Source: F1-120-MAGs118 sp013360535 (GTDB lineage Bacteria > Planctomycetota > UBA1135 > GCA-002686595). Taken from it: a DNA stretch of 23,637 bases. Positions 1 through 6,430 of this stretch are shown one piece after another (within the stretch, counting starts at the first letter, position 1; every line of letters begins with the position of its first letter). The translations under genes were made by a program, and so were the position numbers. The notes below the pieces were generated by a model. It saw only the letters and a list, made by a program, of their open reading frames with translations. It did no database searches and was not told the origin of the DNA. The DNA lies in the NCBI GenBank assembly GCA_026647215.1, contig JAPKHC010000050.1, positions 1-23,637 on the forward strand, read 5' to 3'.

Positions 1-2
1 TG

Positions 3-95
3 CACAAACTGCTGCTGGCCGTCTACAGCGTCGCCAAGAACCGCAGGCCCTTCACGCCCAACCTGGAACCTGAAATCGTGGGAGCGAGCGCATGA
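3..95 (+). CDS. Transposase C-terminal fragment, IS110-like (5' truncated by window edge)
   Basis: An open frame enters from the left edge and ends at TGA 93-95, giving the last 30 residues of a protein. The segment HKLLLAVYSVAKNRRPFTPN resembles the extreme C-terminus of IS110/IS1111-type transposases, which commonly end in a pattern like (M)RKLL-x-x-x-N-x-x-x-(K/R)-x-x-x-P-(W/F)-x-P after the Transposase_20 domain. No catalytic residue lies inside the window, so the family call rests on this tail alone. The following DNA is non-coding and lower in GC than the rest of the window, as expected for the end of an insertion sequence. Whether the element is intact cannot be judged. Confidence 0.45.
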   Translation, partial: HKLLLAVYSVAKNRRPFTPNLEPEIVGASA

Positions 96-223
96 AAACG
101 CTTGAACCGGAAGACGGGATCTTACCTTCCGCGACCCGCCCGCTCCCAAGACCACGAATCTGTCCGACGAATTGGAGTTTGTGCTCTGCCCTTGATGTGG
201 ATGAACTTGGTTCACACCCCTGA
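92..223 (+). CDS. Possible 43-residue ORF overlapping the transposase stop
   Basis: An ATG at 92 overlaps the transposase TGA in an ATGA arrangement and opens a 43-codon frame ending at TGA 221-223. The peptide (MKTLEPEDGILPS... to ...DELGSHP) matches nothing I recognise and has no hydrophobic segment. The ATGA overlap is suggestive of translational coupling, but the length and odd composition make chance just as likely. Listed only because it is the sole ORF between the transposase end and the next hairpin. Confidence 0.12.
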   Translation: MKTLEPEDGILPSATRPLPRPRICPTNWSLCSALDVDELGSHP

Positions 224-248
224 CAGCTCACGCTGACAGGTTGGGATT

Positions 249-286
249 GCGCGAGGCCGGTTGCCTGTGGGTAACCGGCCTCGCGC
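249..286. terminator. Very stable hairpin between IS end and ABC exporter
   Basis: GCGCGAGGCCGGTT (249-262) is perfectly complementary to AACCGGCCTCGCGC (273-286). The ten bases between can extend the stem by G-T, C-G and C-G pairs, leaving a TGTG loop, so the whole stem is about 17 bp. No T-tract follows on either side, so it is not a classical intrinsic terminator. It could insulate the exporter from transcription coming out of the insertion sequence, or be part of the element's end. Confidence 0.5.
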
Positions 287-340
287 CATGTCCGGGAGGG
301 CGTTCGAGCGCGCCGCGCTCGCATCGGGGGCCGGGGGCAC

Positions 341-346
341 TATCCT
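341..346 (+). promoter_or_regulatory. Candidate -10 box (TATCCT) of the ABC exporter
   Basis: TATCCT lies 10 nt before the ATG at 357 in otherwise GC-saturated DNA. If used, transcription would start at or a few bases before the start codon, giving an almost leaderless mRNA. No clear -35 TTGACA-like sequence is seen; the 17-bp-spaced hexamer reads CTCGCA. The same TATCCT hexamer precedes the tRNA-Gly gene. Confidence 0.35.
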
Positions 347-356
347 CGCCCGACCG

Positions 357-2243
357 ATGTGGAACGGATCGAGCTTCCAGCGCCTGTATCGCCTGCTGAG
401 GCCGGAGGTCCGGCCGCAGCTGGGGCGGCTGGTGGGCGTGATGGTGCTCGCCGGTCTGGTGGCGTTTGGCGAGAAGGCGCCGCTCCTGCTCCTGCAGCCC
501 CTGTTCGACCGCGTGCTGTTCCCGGCGGCGGGGCGGGCGGCGGAGGAAAACGGGGAGCCGGGGTTCCTCGACGGGATGTTCGGCAGCCTGCAGGCGCGCG
601 TGGAGGGCTGGATCTTCGGTGACCCGAGCGCGGTCGCGAGCGATGACCAGAAGATCGCGGCGCTGTGGACGGTCGCGGGCCTGATCTTCCTCCTGACGGT
701 GCTCAACGCGGCGGCGCAGTACACGCTGACGCTCGTGTCGCGCCATGCGGCGTTGCGCATGGTGGTCGAGCTGCGCCAGCGCGTGGCGCGCCACATCATC
801 GGCCTGTCGATGCGCTACCACGGCGAGCGCCAGTTCGGCGACGTGCTCTCGCGCATCAGCTCCGACGTCACGCAGACGCTGCAGTCGGTCAACATGATCC
901 TGAAGGATCTGGTGCAGCAGCCGCTGATGCTCGCGGGCTCGATCGTCGTCGCGGCGATCAGCGCGCCGATTCCGACGCTGATCGTAGTCGGCGTGCTGCC
1001 GCTGGTCGCGATCCCGATCGCCAAGCTCGGCCGGCGCGTGCGCAAGCGTTCGACCAAGTCGCTGGCGAGCCTCGGCGCGTCGGTCGAGGTGCTGACGCAG
1101 ATGTTCTCCGGCATCCGCACGGTCAAGGCCTTCCGCGCCGAGGAGCGCGAGCTCGGCCGCTATCGCGAGGTCAACGAGAGCTACCTCGCGACCGCGATGA
1201 AGATGGTGCGCGCCGTCGCGACGATCGAGGGCGCGACGACGTTCCTGTCGCACTTCGGCTTCGCGGTGATGCTCGTCGCCGTCGGCTGGGGAACGCTGCG
1301 TTTCGGGCTCTTTTCCAGCCCGGGCGACATGACGGTGTTCTTCGGCGGCATCGCGATGATCTACACGCACGTCAAGCGCATGACGACGGCGATCAACCAC
1401 GTGCAGGAATCCTCGGGCGCCGCCGACCGCCTGCAGGCGATCCTCGACGAGCGCCCCGACATCACCGAGCGCCCCGGCGCGCATCCGGTGGCGAGCCTGG
1501 GCAGCGGCATCCGCTTCGAGGACGTGCGCTTCACCTACGCGGGGCAGGCGAAACCCGCGATCGACGGGCTCACGCTGCACATCCGGCCGGGCGAGACGCT
1601 CGCGCTCGTCGGAGCCTCGGGCGCCGGCAAGACCACCACCGTCGACCTGATCGCGCGCTTCATCGACGTGAACTCCGGCCGCGTTTCGGTCGACGGCCGC
1701 GACGTGCGCGAGCTCAAGCTCGACCAGTGGACCGGCATGTTCGCGATGGTGGGCCAGGTGCCGTTCCTGTTCCACACCTCGATCCGCGAGAACATCCTCT
1801 ACGGCAAGCCGGGCGCGACGCAAGCCGAGATCGAGGCCGCCGCACGCGCCGCGCACATCCACGACTTCATCGCCGCGCTGCCGCAGGGTTACGACACGAT
1901 CGTCGGCGACCAGGGCGCACGCCTCTCCGGCGGCCAGCGCCAGCGCATCACGATCGCGCGCGCGATCCTCAAGGATGCGCCGCTGCTCCTGCTCGACGAA
2001 GCCACCAGCGCGCTCGACAGCGAGAGCGAGGCCGAGGTCCAGCGCGCCCTCGAAGGCCTGATGAAGCAGCGCACCGTCGTCGTCATCGCGCACCGCCTCT
2101 CGACCATCCGCAACGCCGACCGCATCGCCGTCCTCGACCAGGGCCGCCTCGTCGAACTCGGCCGCCACGACGAACTGCTCGCCCTCTCCGGCGCCTACGC
2201 CCGCCTGCACGCCATGCAGTTCCGCGAGCCCGCGGGGGCGTGA
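357..2243 (+). CDS. ABC transporter, fused permease/ATPase (MsbA/lipid-exporter type)
   Basis: This 628-residue half-transporter carries an N-terminal type IV exporter membrane domain (about residues 15-330, several hydrophobic helices beginning VGVMVLAGLVAFGEK) and a C-terminal nucleotide-binding domain. Visible ATPase motifs are Walker A GASGAGKTT (419-427), the signature LSGGQRQRI (from 523), Walker B LLLLDEATSALD (D547, E548) and the switch His in IAHRLST. It would dimerise in the inner membrane and export a hydrophobic substrate such as lipid A precursor, lipid or drug; the substrate cannot be read from sequence. ATG 357 was chosen because the alignable part starts there, although the frame is open back to 261. 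It is convergent with the AbiE pair (22-nt gap) and no partner subunit is nearby. Confidence 0.88.
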   Translation: MWNGSSFQRLYRLLRPEVRPQLGRLVGVMVLAGLVAFGEKAPLLLLQPLFDRVLFPAAGRAAEENGEPGFLDGMFGSLQARVEGWIFGDPSAVASDDQKIAALWTVAGLIFLLTVLNAAAQYTLTLVSRHAALRMVVELRQRVARHIIGLSMRYHGERQFGDVLSRISSDVTQTLQSVNMILKDLVQQPLMLAGSIVVAAISAPIPTLIVVGVLPLVAIPIAKLGRRVRKRSTKSLASLGASVEVLTQMFSGIRTVKAFRAEERELGRYREVNESYLATAMKMVRAVATIEGATTFLSHFGFAVMLVAVGWGTLRFGLFSSPGDMTVFFGGIAMIYTHVKRMTTAINHVQESSGAADRLQAILDERPDITERPGAHPVASLGSGIRFEDVRFTYAGQAKPAIDGLTLHIRPGETLALVGASGAGKTTTVDLIARFIDVNSGRVSVDGRDVRELKLDQWTGMFAMVGQVPFLFHTSIRENILYGKPGATQAEIEAAARAAHIHDFIAALPQGYDTIVGDQGARLSGGQRQRITIARAILKDAPLLLLDEATSALDSESEAEVQRALEGLMKQRTVVVIAHRLSTIRNADRIAVLDQGRLVELGRHDELLALSGAYARLHAMQFREPAGA

Positions 2244-2265
2244 CGCGCGCGGTCTGCTCCCCCTG

Positions 2266-3132
2266 CTAGTGGCTGATGTTGTTCCAGTAGTCAGACACGA
2301 GCTGGAACGCGGCGTCGATGTCGAGTGCGCGGACGCGGGCCTGAGCGGCAAGTTCGGGATAGCGATCGCGCCACTCTTCGGGTGGCCGAACCAGCTGCGT
2401 CGGAGGCGGCTGCCGTTGACGGTGTCCAAAGACGGTTGCGACAGCCAGTCTCAGGGTCGCCGGATCGATCTGCTCTCGTTCGACGAGCATCACCATGTCG
2501 ACCAGGTCCTTCACGCGAGTGTTCTGCCGTCCCTGCCACGGATGAGAGTATGCGTGCAGCTTCTCCGCAAACTGTTGGGCCGTCGAGATCGCGCGGATCC
2601 TCGCGGGCGGAAGACCCGCGAATGCCAGCACGTCTGCACCGGTGAGCTGCTCGTCCCTGCCGACGGGCGGCTCGCTCAGGGCCACGTCCACATGGAACTG
2701 GCTCAGCGGCTTCTCTCCGAGATAGGCCGTCACGGGAAACGTGGCGCCGCCGAACGGAGTCATGGTCAGTTCGCGACTCGAGTGCCGAACTTCGAAGCGC
2801 ATGAAGTCTCCGAGATCGCGCGCCGCCGCTTGGATCAGCTGCGAATGGATCCACTCGAGGGCCAAATCCTTCGAATCTCCTTCCGTTCGCGACGCGGAGA
2901 GGTCCAAGTCTCGTGTGGTGCGGGCGTTCGGGCGGTATCGCAACTCGAAAGCGTAGCCACCCTTGAGGAGCCATGGCGCATCCTCCTGCGCGAACAGTCG
3001 CGCGAGCAACCTCTCCATCAGCACCTTCGTCAAGAGCGTGTTGATCGGCAAGCCCGATCGAAGCGACTGCGTCCGGAGTCGGTCGAGCAACGCGCGACGA
3101 AGGGAGTCGGCATTCGTGTAGAGGCGCGTCAT
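2266..3132 (-). CDS. AbiEii-type nucleotidyltransferase toxin
   Basis: A 288-residue protein of the nucleotidyl transferase AbiEii/AbiGii family (formerly DUF1814), the toxin of type IV toxin-antitoxin systems and of AbiE phage abortive infection. Family motifs are visible: KGG at 57-59, then R-T-T-R-D-L-D-L with the catalytic-type acidic pair D75 and D77, and a later conserved block (A-E-K-L-H-A-Y ... R-V-K-D-L-V-D). Characterised family members transfer nucleotides to RNA targets such as tRNA acceptor ends; this member's target is unknown. Its ATG overlaps the antitoxin stop in an ATGA arrangement, implying translational coupling. Length is typical and no key motif is lost, so the toxin is probably functional. 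Confidence 0.88.
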   Translation of the reverse strand: MTRLYTNADSLRRALLDRLRTQSLRSGLPINTLLTKVLMERLLARLFAQEDAPWLLKGGYAFELRYRPNARTTRDLDLSASRTEGDSKDLALEWIHSQLIQAAARDLGDFMRFEVRHSSRELTMTPFGGATFPVTAYLGEKPLSQFHVDVALSEPPVGRDEQLTGADVLAFAGLPPARIRAISTAQQFAEKLHAYSHPWQGRQNTRVKDLVDMVMLVEREQIDPATLRLAVATVFGHRQRQPPPTQLVRPPEEWRDRYPELAAQARVRALDIDAAFQLVSDYWNNISH

Positions 3133-3749
3133 CGGGTGGTGCGGCGGGCGATGCGCAGTCTGCGGAGCAGCGCGGTGGGGACGCCGACGCGCTGGAGTGC
3201 CTTGAGGAGCGCGGTGCGGGTGACGAGTCCGCGCTCGAGGGCGGAGTTGACCGCGCGCGCAAGCTCGTCTTGAGGCACGTCGAGCGATAGGGCGACGTCG
3301 ACGAGCGCGCGGAGTGGCGTCGTGACGGAGAAGCCCTCGCGCGGCTCGACATCGGCACGCGCGAGCTCGTCCCGATGCAGGACGCAGCCCGTCGGTGGTT
3401 TCTTGCGAAAGCCTGCCGGAACCGTCAGGTGAGTCGTCTCGGGGAGCAGAAGCGTCAGGCCGTGCACTGTGAGCGCCGACACGTGCGATGCCACCGCCTG
3501 CGGTCGGTCTTGCGAGTCACGGCTCCACAGCGAGAGGCGAATCAGGTCGTCGTGCGGCGAGACGGGCACGCTCGACAGGCGATAGGTCCCGTGCGCCACG
3601 CGCTCGAAGCGTCCGGTTCCGACGTGGTAGGTCAGGTGCGAGTAGCCGTAGCCGGCCGTGGCTGCCTCGCGGCTGGTGAAGTAGCCGCCTTGCGCCTCGG
3701 CGACGCCGCGCAGCTCGAGCTCGGCTTGCTGGTTGGAGCGGTATTCCAT
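3129..3749 (-). CDS. AbiEi-type antitoxin / transcriptional autorepressor
   Basis: This 206-residue protein precedes the toxin and has the AbiEi architecture: an N-terminal winged-helix domain (about residues 1-60, with GGYFTSREAATAGYGYSHLTY then HGTYRLSSVP) followed by the AbiEi C-terminal domain containing ASHVSALTVHGL. In characterised AbiE systems the antitoxin neutralises the toxin without binding it and represses its own promoter through inverted repeats. The start was set at ATG 3749 because homology-like sequence begins there; the frame stays open to a TTG at 3830. The stop overlaps the toxin ATG. Base composition is less extreme than in flanking housekeeping genes, which fits horizontal acquisition next to an insertion-sequence remnant. 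Confidence 0.85.
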   Translation of the reverse strand: MEYRSNQQAELELRGVAEAQGGYFTSREAATAGYGYSHLTYHVGTGRFERVAHGTYRLSSVPVSPHDDLIRLSLWSRDSQDRPQAVASHVSALTVHGLTLLLPETTHLTVPAGFRKKPPTGCVLHRDELARADVEPREGFSVTTPLRALVDVALSLDVPQDELARAVNSALERGLVTRTALLKALQRVGVPTALLRRLRIARRTTR

Positions 3750-3820
3750 GGGTCTTCGGAGCCCCTGCAGGGTGCCTCGTCCGAGCTCAGTGTCGACCCT
3801 GCTCCCGCGACGCTCAACAT

Positions 3821-3841
3821 GAAGCTTCAAAATATTTGAAG
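3821..3841 (-). promoter_or_regulatory. AT-rich palindromic operator/promoter of the AbiE operon
   Basis: CTTCAAA (3825-3831), ATA, TTTGAAG (3835-3841) forms a perfect 7-bp-arm inverted repeat. It overlaps a second palindrome, GAAGCTTC (3821-3828), so the half-site GAAG/CTTC occurs three times. This is the most AT-rich spot in the region and lies 72 nt upstream of the antitoxin start. AbiEi antitoxins are known to autoregulate by binding inverted repeats upstream of their own gene, so this is the natural operator candidate. On the minus strand it contains a -10-like TATTTT; I see no convincing -35. Confidence 0.5.
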
Positions 3842-3922
3842 TTTTGCGTTCTGAGGACGAGCGGCCGTTCGCAGCCGGGTGGGGGCTGGTGTCGGAGAGG
3901 GAATGCGGGCAAGCTCGGCGGC

Positions 3923-4534
3923 GTGAAGCTGCCGGCGATCCTGCTCGGGGTGTTCGGGGTGGTGTTCGTCGTGCTCGGGGTCGCGCCGAGCGATCGGCTG
4001 ACGTGGGCGCTCGAGAACGCGCTGGCGCTCGCGGGCGTGGCGTTCCTCGTCGGGACGCGGAAGCGCTGGCCCTTGTCGAATGCGGCGTACGTGCTGCTGT
4101 TCGTGTTCACGATGCTGCACGAGGTCGGCGCTCACTACACGTACACGCTGGTGCCGTACGACGCGTGGTGCGAGGCGCTGTCCGGGCGCACGCTCAACGC
4201 CACGCTGGGTTGGGACCGCAACCACTACGACCGGCTCGTGCACTTCGCGTTCGGGTTGCTCGTCGCGCCGGCGGTACGCGAGCTCGTCGTCGGCGTCGCG
4301 CGCGTCACGCCGCGTGTGTCGCTGTGGCTCGCGCTGCAGGCAGTGGTCTCGTGGTCGGGGCTGTACGAGCTCGTCGAGTGGGGCGCGGCCACCGTCTTCG
4401 GCGGCGACACCGCCGAGTCCTACGTCGGCAACCAAGGCGACGTCTGGGACGCACAGAAGGACATGGCGCTCGCAGCTTTCGGCGCCTTCCTCTCGCTCGC
4501 GACCGTCGCGCTCACTCGCCTGCGGCGCGCGTGA
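3923..4534 (+). CDS. DUF2238 / YjdF-family inner-membrane protein
   Basis: A 203-residue multi-spanning membrane protein. It has the family pattern H-Y-T-Y-T-L-V-P-Y, W-D-R-N-H-Y-D-R-L-V-H-F, Y-E-L-V-E-W-G-A and Q-G-D-V-W-D-A-Q-K-D-M, which I recognise from DUF2238 (YjdF-like) proteins. About five or six hydrophobic segments are apparent. Biochemical function of the family is unknown; the conserved acidic and histidine residues at the ends of helices are suggestive but no activity should be assumed. GTG 3923 was chosen because the first transmembrane helix (LPAILLGVFGVVFVVLGVA) starts immediately after it. A TTG at 3836 is possible but would add an unconvincing Cys/Arg/Gly-rich leader overlapping the AbiE operator. 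Confidence 0.75.
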   Translation: MKLPAILLGVFGVVFVVLGVAPSDRLTWALENALALAGVAFLVGTRKRWPLSNAAYVLLFVFTMLHEVGAHYTYTLVPYDAWCEALSGRTLNATLGWDRNHYDRLVHFAFGLLVAPAVRELVVGVARVTPRVSLWLALQAVVSWSGLYELVEWGAATVFGGDTAESYVGNQGDVWDAQKDMALAAFGAFLSLATVALTRLRRA

Positions 4535-4592
4535 GGCCGTTGGCCATGCCCGCTGCGAACCTGGGCGAGGTGCGCGGCCAGGAGTGCTGAGT

Positions 4593-4598
4593 TAGGCT
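4593..4598 (+). promoter_or_regulatory. Candidate -10 box (TAGGCT)
   Basis: TAGGCT lies 42 nt upstream of the ATG at 4641 in the 106-nt gap after the DUF2238 gene. Between them sits a clear ribosome-binding-like AGGTGA (within CGCAGGTGAG) 7 nt before the ATG, so this gene would have a conventional leader. The match to -10 is of the TANNNT form repeated elsewhere in the window; no good -35 is seen. Confidence 0.28.
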
Positions 4599-4640
4599 CG
4601 CGAACGCGGAGATTCCCGAAAGCGCCGCAGGTGAGCTCGC

Positions 4641-5207
4641 ATGGAAAAGAAGAACATCAGGTCGAAGCTTGTCGAGGCACGAACGTCACGGGCGATCCTC
4701 AAGCTCCGTAGACGCTTCGAAAAGTGGCCGGCACAGTGTGTCGTGCTGGATCTCGGGCCGAAGTTCGTGCTGGTGTCGTGCGTCGACGAGCACATCAGGT
4801 TCAACGGCTTCGAGTGCATAAGGGTGGAGGACATCCGCAGCGTGCAGGAGCACCCCAGTGCGTCCTTCGTCGAGGCGGTGCTCTCCAAGCGCGGCGAGCG
4901 GCGACCGAAGAAGCCGCGAGTCAGCCTGCGCAGCACTTCCGCGCTGCTTTCCTCGGCGAATCGTGCATTTCCGCTGGTCACGGTCCAGACCGATCTCGTC
5001 CACCCCGACGAGTGCTTCATCGGTCGAGTCGTGAAGGTCAACCCGATGTGGCTCTCGCTGCTCGAGATCTCGCCGCAGGCGAAGTGGGAGCGTCGCCCGA
5101 CGATCCTGCGCGTCGGCCAGATCACGCGCATCGAGTTCGGAGACGGGTATTCGGCCGCGCTCCACCTCGTCGGCGGCGATCCGCAGCCGCTCAAGCCTTC
5201 CCGATGA
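4641..5207 (+). CDS. Uncharacterised protein with two similar beta-rich halves
   Basis: A 188-residue soluble protein with no signal peptide or membrane segment. The first part is Lys/Arg-rich (residues 1-30, MEKKNIRSKLVEARTSRAIL). Then come two segments of alternating hydrophobic residues that can be lined up with each other: about 34-70 (CVVLDLGPKFVLVSC... to ...VEDIRSV) and about 129-172 (CFIGRVVKVNPMWLSLLEI... to ...GQITRIEF). I recall similar hypothetical proteins in other bacteria, but none with a known function. The pattern resembles small twisted beta-barrel (Sm-like) folds; this is an inference. A good ribosome-binding site (AGGTGA) supports the ATG. The last 17 bases overlap the end of the convergent ispF. 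Confidence 0.7.
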   Translation: MEKKNIRSKLVEARTSRAILKLRRRFEKWPAQCVVLDLGPKFVLVSCVDEHIRFNGFECIRVEDIRSVQEHPSASFVEAVLSKRGERRPKKPRVSLRSTSALLSSANRAFPLVTVQTDLVHPDECFIGRVVKVNPMWLSLLEISPQAKWERRPTILRVGQITRIEFGDGYSAALHLVGGDPQPLKPSR

Positions 5208-5670
5208 GGCAGACCGCCTGGACGGCGACGCCGGCGCCGTGGGCGAGGGCGCCGAGGCCTTCGAGGGTCTTGCCCTTGACGTTGATGGCGTCGGGGGTGA
5301 CGTGGAGCAGCTCGGCGATGCGCGCGCGCATGGCGGCGCGATGCGGCGCGATGCGCGGGCCTTCGGTGGCGATGACGAGGTCGGCGTTGACGACGTGCCA
5401 GCCGGTGGCGTGAACGCGCGCGAGGCATTCGGAGAGCAGTGTGGCGCTGTCGGCGCCTTTCCAGCGCGGATCCTTGTCGCTGAAGAGCGTGCCGAGGTCG
5501 TCGAGGCCGGCGGCGCCGAGCAGGGCGTCGGAGAGCGCGTGCAGGACGGCGTCGCCGTCGGAGTGGCCGAGCGGGCCGCTCGGGTGGGGGAGCTCGAGGC
5601 CGCCGAGCTTGCAGGGGCGGCCGGGCTCGAGGCGATGCACGTCGAAGCCGAGGCCGACGCGGATGTTCAT
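5191..5670 (-). CDS. ispF: 2-C-methyl-D-erythritol 2,4-cyclodiphosphate synthase
   Basis: IspF converts 4-diphosphocytidyl-2-C-methyl-D-erythritol 2-phosphate to the cyclic diphosphate, releasing CMP, in the cytosolic MEP pathway to isoprenoids. The 159-residue length is typical. Diagnostic sequence is the N-terminal RVGLGFDVHRLEPGRP with the metal ligands D10 and H12, then LGHSDGDAVLHALSDALLGA, LGTLFSDKDPRW, and a C-terminal NVKGKTLEGLGALAHGAG. The ATG (5670) overlaps the stop of ispD as ATGA, so the two enzymes are translationally coupled in pathway order. The 3' end overlaps the convergent gene at 4641-5207 by 17 bp. Confidence 0.96.
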   Translation of the reverse strand: MNIRVGLGFDVHRLEPGRPCKLGGLELPHPSGPLGHSDGDAVLHALSDALLGAAGLDDLGTLFSDKDPRWKGADSATLLSECLARVHATGWHVVNADLVIATEGPRIAPHRAAMRARIAELLHVTPDAINVKGKTLEGLGALAHGAGVAVQAVCLIGKA

Positions 5671-6383
5671 GACTGTCCCTCTCTGGCGCGGCGCGCGAGG
5701 ATCGCCTCGGCGATCTCGAGATCGGCGGGTGTGGTGAGCTTGAGGTTGGACTCGTCGCCGCGCACGAGCGGCACGGGGCCGACGTAGCGCTCGTGCAGCC
5801 CCGCGTCGTCGGTCGGCGAGAAGTTCTCGGCCTGCGCGCGCGCCAGCCACGCGCCGAGGTCGCGCGTGCGAAAAACCTGCGGCGTCTGCGCGGCCCACAG
5901 CGTCGAACGATCGACGGTGTGCGTGGCGCGTGCGCCGTCGGGCGAGCTCTTGAGCGTGTCGCGCACGGGCACGGCGACGAGCGCGGCACCTTCGCGCGTG
6001 GCGGTCTCGAGCGCAGCCTCGATCGTCGCCGGCAGGATCAGCGCTCGCGCGGCGTCGTGCACGAGCACGAGCTCGCACTCGCTCGGCACCGCCGCGACGC
6101 CCAGGCGCACCGAATCGCTGCGTTGCGCGCCACCGGGCACGACCGCGCGCACCTTCGCAAACGCCGGCACACGCTGCGCGAGTTCGCGGACGCGCTCGAC
6201 ATCGTCGGCGTGCACCACGAGCACCAGCGCCGTCACCTGCGCGCACGCCTCGAACGCCGCGCACGTGTGCTCGAGCACGCTGCGCCCCGCGAGCGTGAGG
6301 AACGGCTTGCGCTCGCGCCCGCCCATGCGCGTCGAGTTGCCGGCGGCGACGAGCACGGCGGCGGCTTGGATCGGTTGGGTCAC
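5667..6383 (-). CDS. ispD: 2-C-methyl-D-erythritol 4-phosphate cytidylyltransferase
   Basis: IspD transfers CMP from CTP to 2-C-methyl-D-erythritol 4-phosphate in the MEP pathway. The 238-residue protein has the nucleotide-binding start AAAVLVAAGNSTRMGG followed by a Lys (K26), the region VLVHDAARALI, and the substrate-binding C-terminal block GDESNLKLTTPADLEIAE. The usual family P in V-H-D-A-A-R-P is replaced by Ala here. GTG 6383 was chosen over the longer open frame (to 6497) because homology begins a few residues later. A Shine-Dalgarno-like GAGGAA lies 6 nt upstream, and the longer version would run through the divergent ruvC start. It is the first gene of an ispD-ispF operon. Confidence 0.94.
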   Translation of the reverse strand: MTQPIQAAAVLVAAGNSTRMGGRERKPFLTLAGRSVLEHTCAAFEACAQVTALVLVVHADDVERVRELAQRVPAFAKVRAVVPGGAQRSDSVRLGVAAVPSECELVLVHDAARALILPATIEAALETATREGAALVAVPVRDTLKSSPDGARATHTVDRSTLWAAQTPQVFRTRDLGAWLARAQAENFSPTDDAGLHERYVGPVPLVRGDESNLKLTTPADLEIAEAILARRAREGQS

Positions 6384-6406
6384 GGGCTTCCTCGGGACGG
6401 GCGCAG

Positions 6407-6416
6407 AGCGTAGGGT
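6407..6416. promoter_or_regulatory. Overlapping divergent -10 boxes of ispD and ruvC
   Basis: In the 47-nt divergent gap, TAGGGT (6411-6416, plus strand) and TACGCT (complement of 6407-6412) overlap by two bases. The plus box lies 14 nt before the ruvC ATG and the minus box 23 nt before the ispD GTG. Two polymerases could not occupy both at once, so the two transcripts may compete. No -35 boxes are obvious. Confidence 0.35.
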
Positions 6417-6430
6417 TCCGCCGGCCCGCG

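Larger units (their letters stand above)
1..240 (+). mobile_element. Probable right end of an insertion sequence
   Basis: The transposase tail ends at 95 and is followed by about 145 bases without a convincing gene. The heptamer CTGACAG occurs twice as a direct repeat (220-226 and 233-239), a layout seen in terminal regions of some insertion sequences. The left end is outside the window, so terminal inverted repeats and target duplication cannot be tested. IS110 elements usually lack terminal inverted repeats. The right boundary at 240 is a guess. Confidence 0.3.

Noticed and set aside
228..2429. 733-codon open frame on the minus strand opposite the ABC exporter
   Set aside because: It is Arg/Asp/His/Ala-rich low-complexity sequence, the usual antisense shadow in GC-rich DNA. 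The plus strand encodes a complete ABC exporter with all motifs.
3836..3922. N-terminal extension of the DUF2238 protein from TTG 3836
   Set aside because: It would overlap the AbiE operator and add a Cys/Arg/Gly-rich leader unlike a membrane protein N-terminus. GTG 3923 directly precedes the first transmembrane helix.
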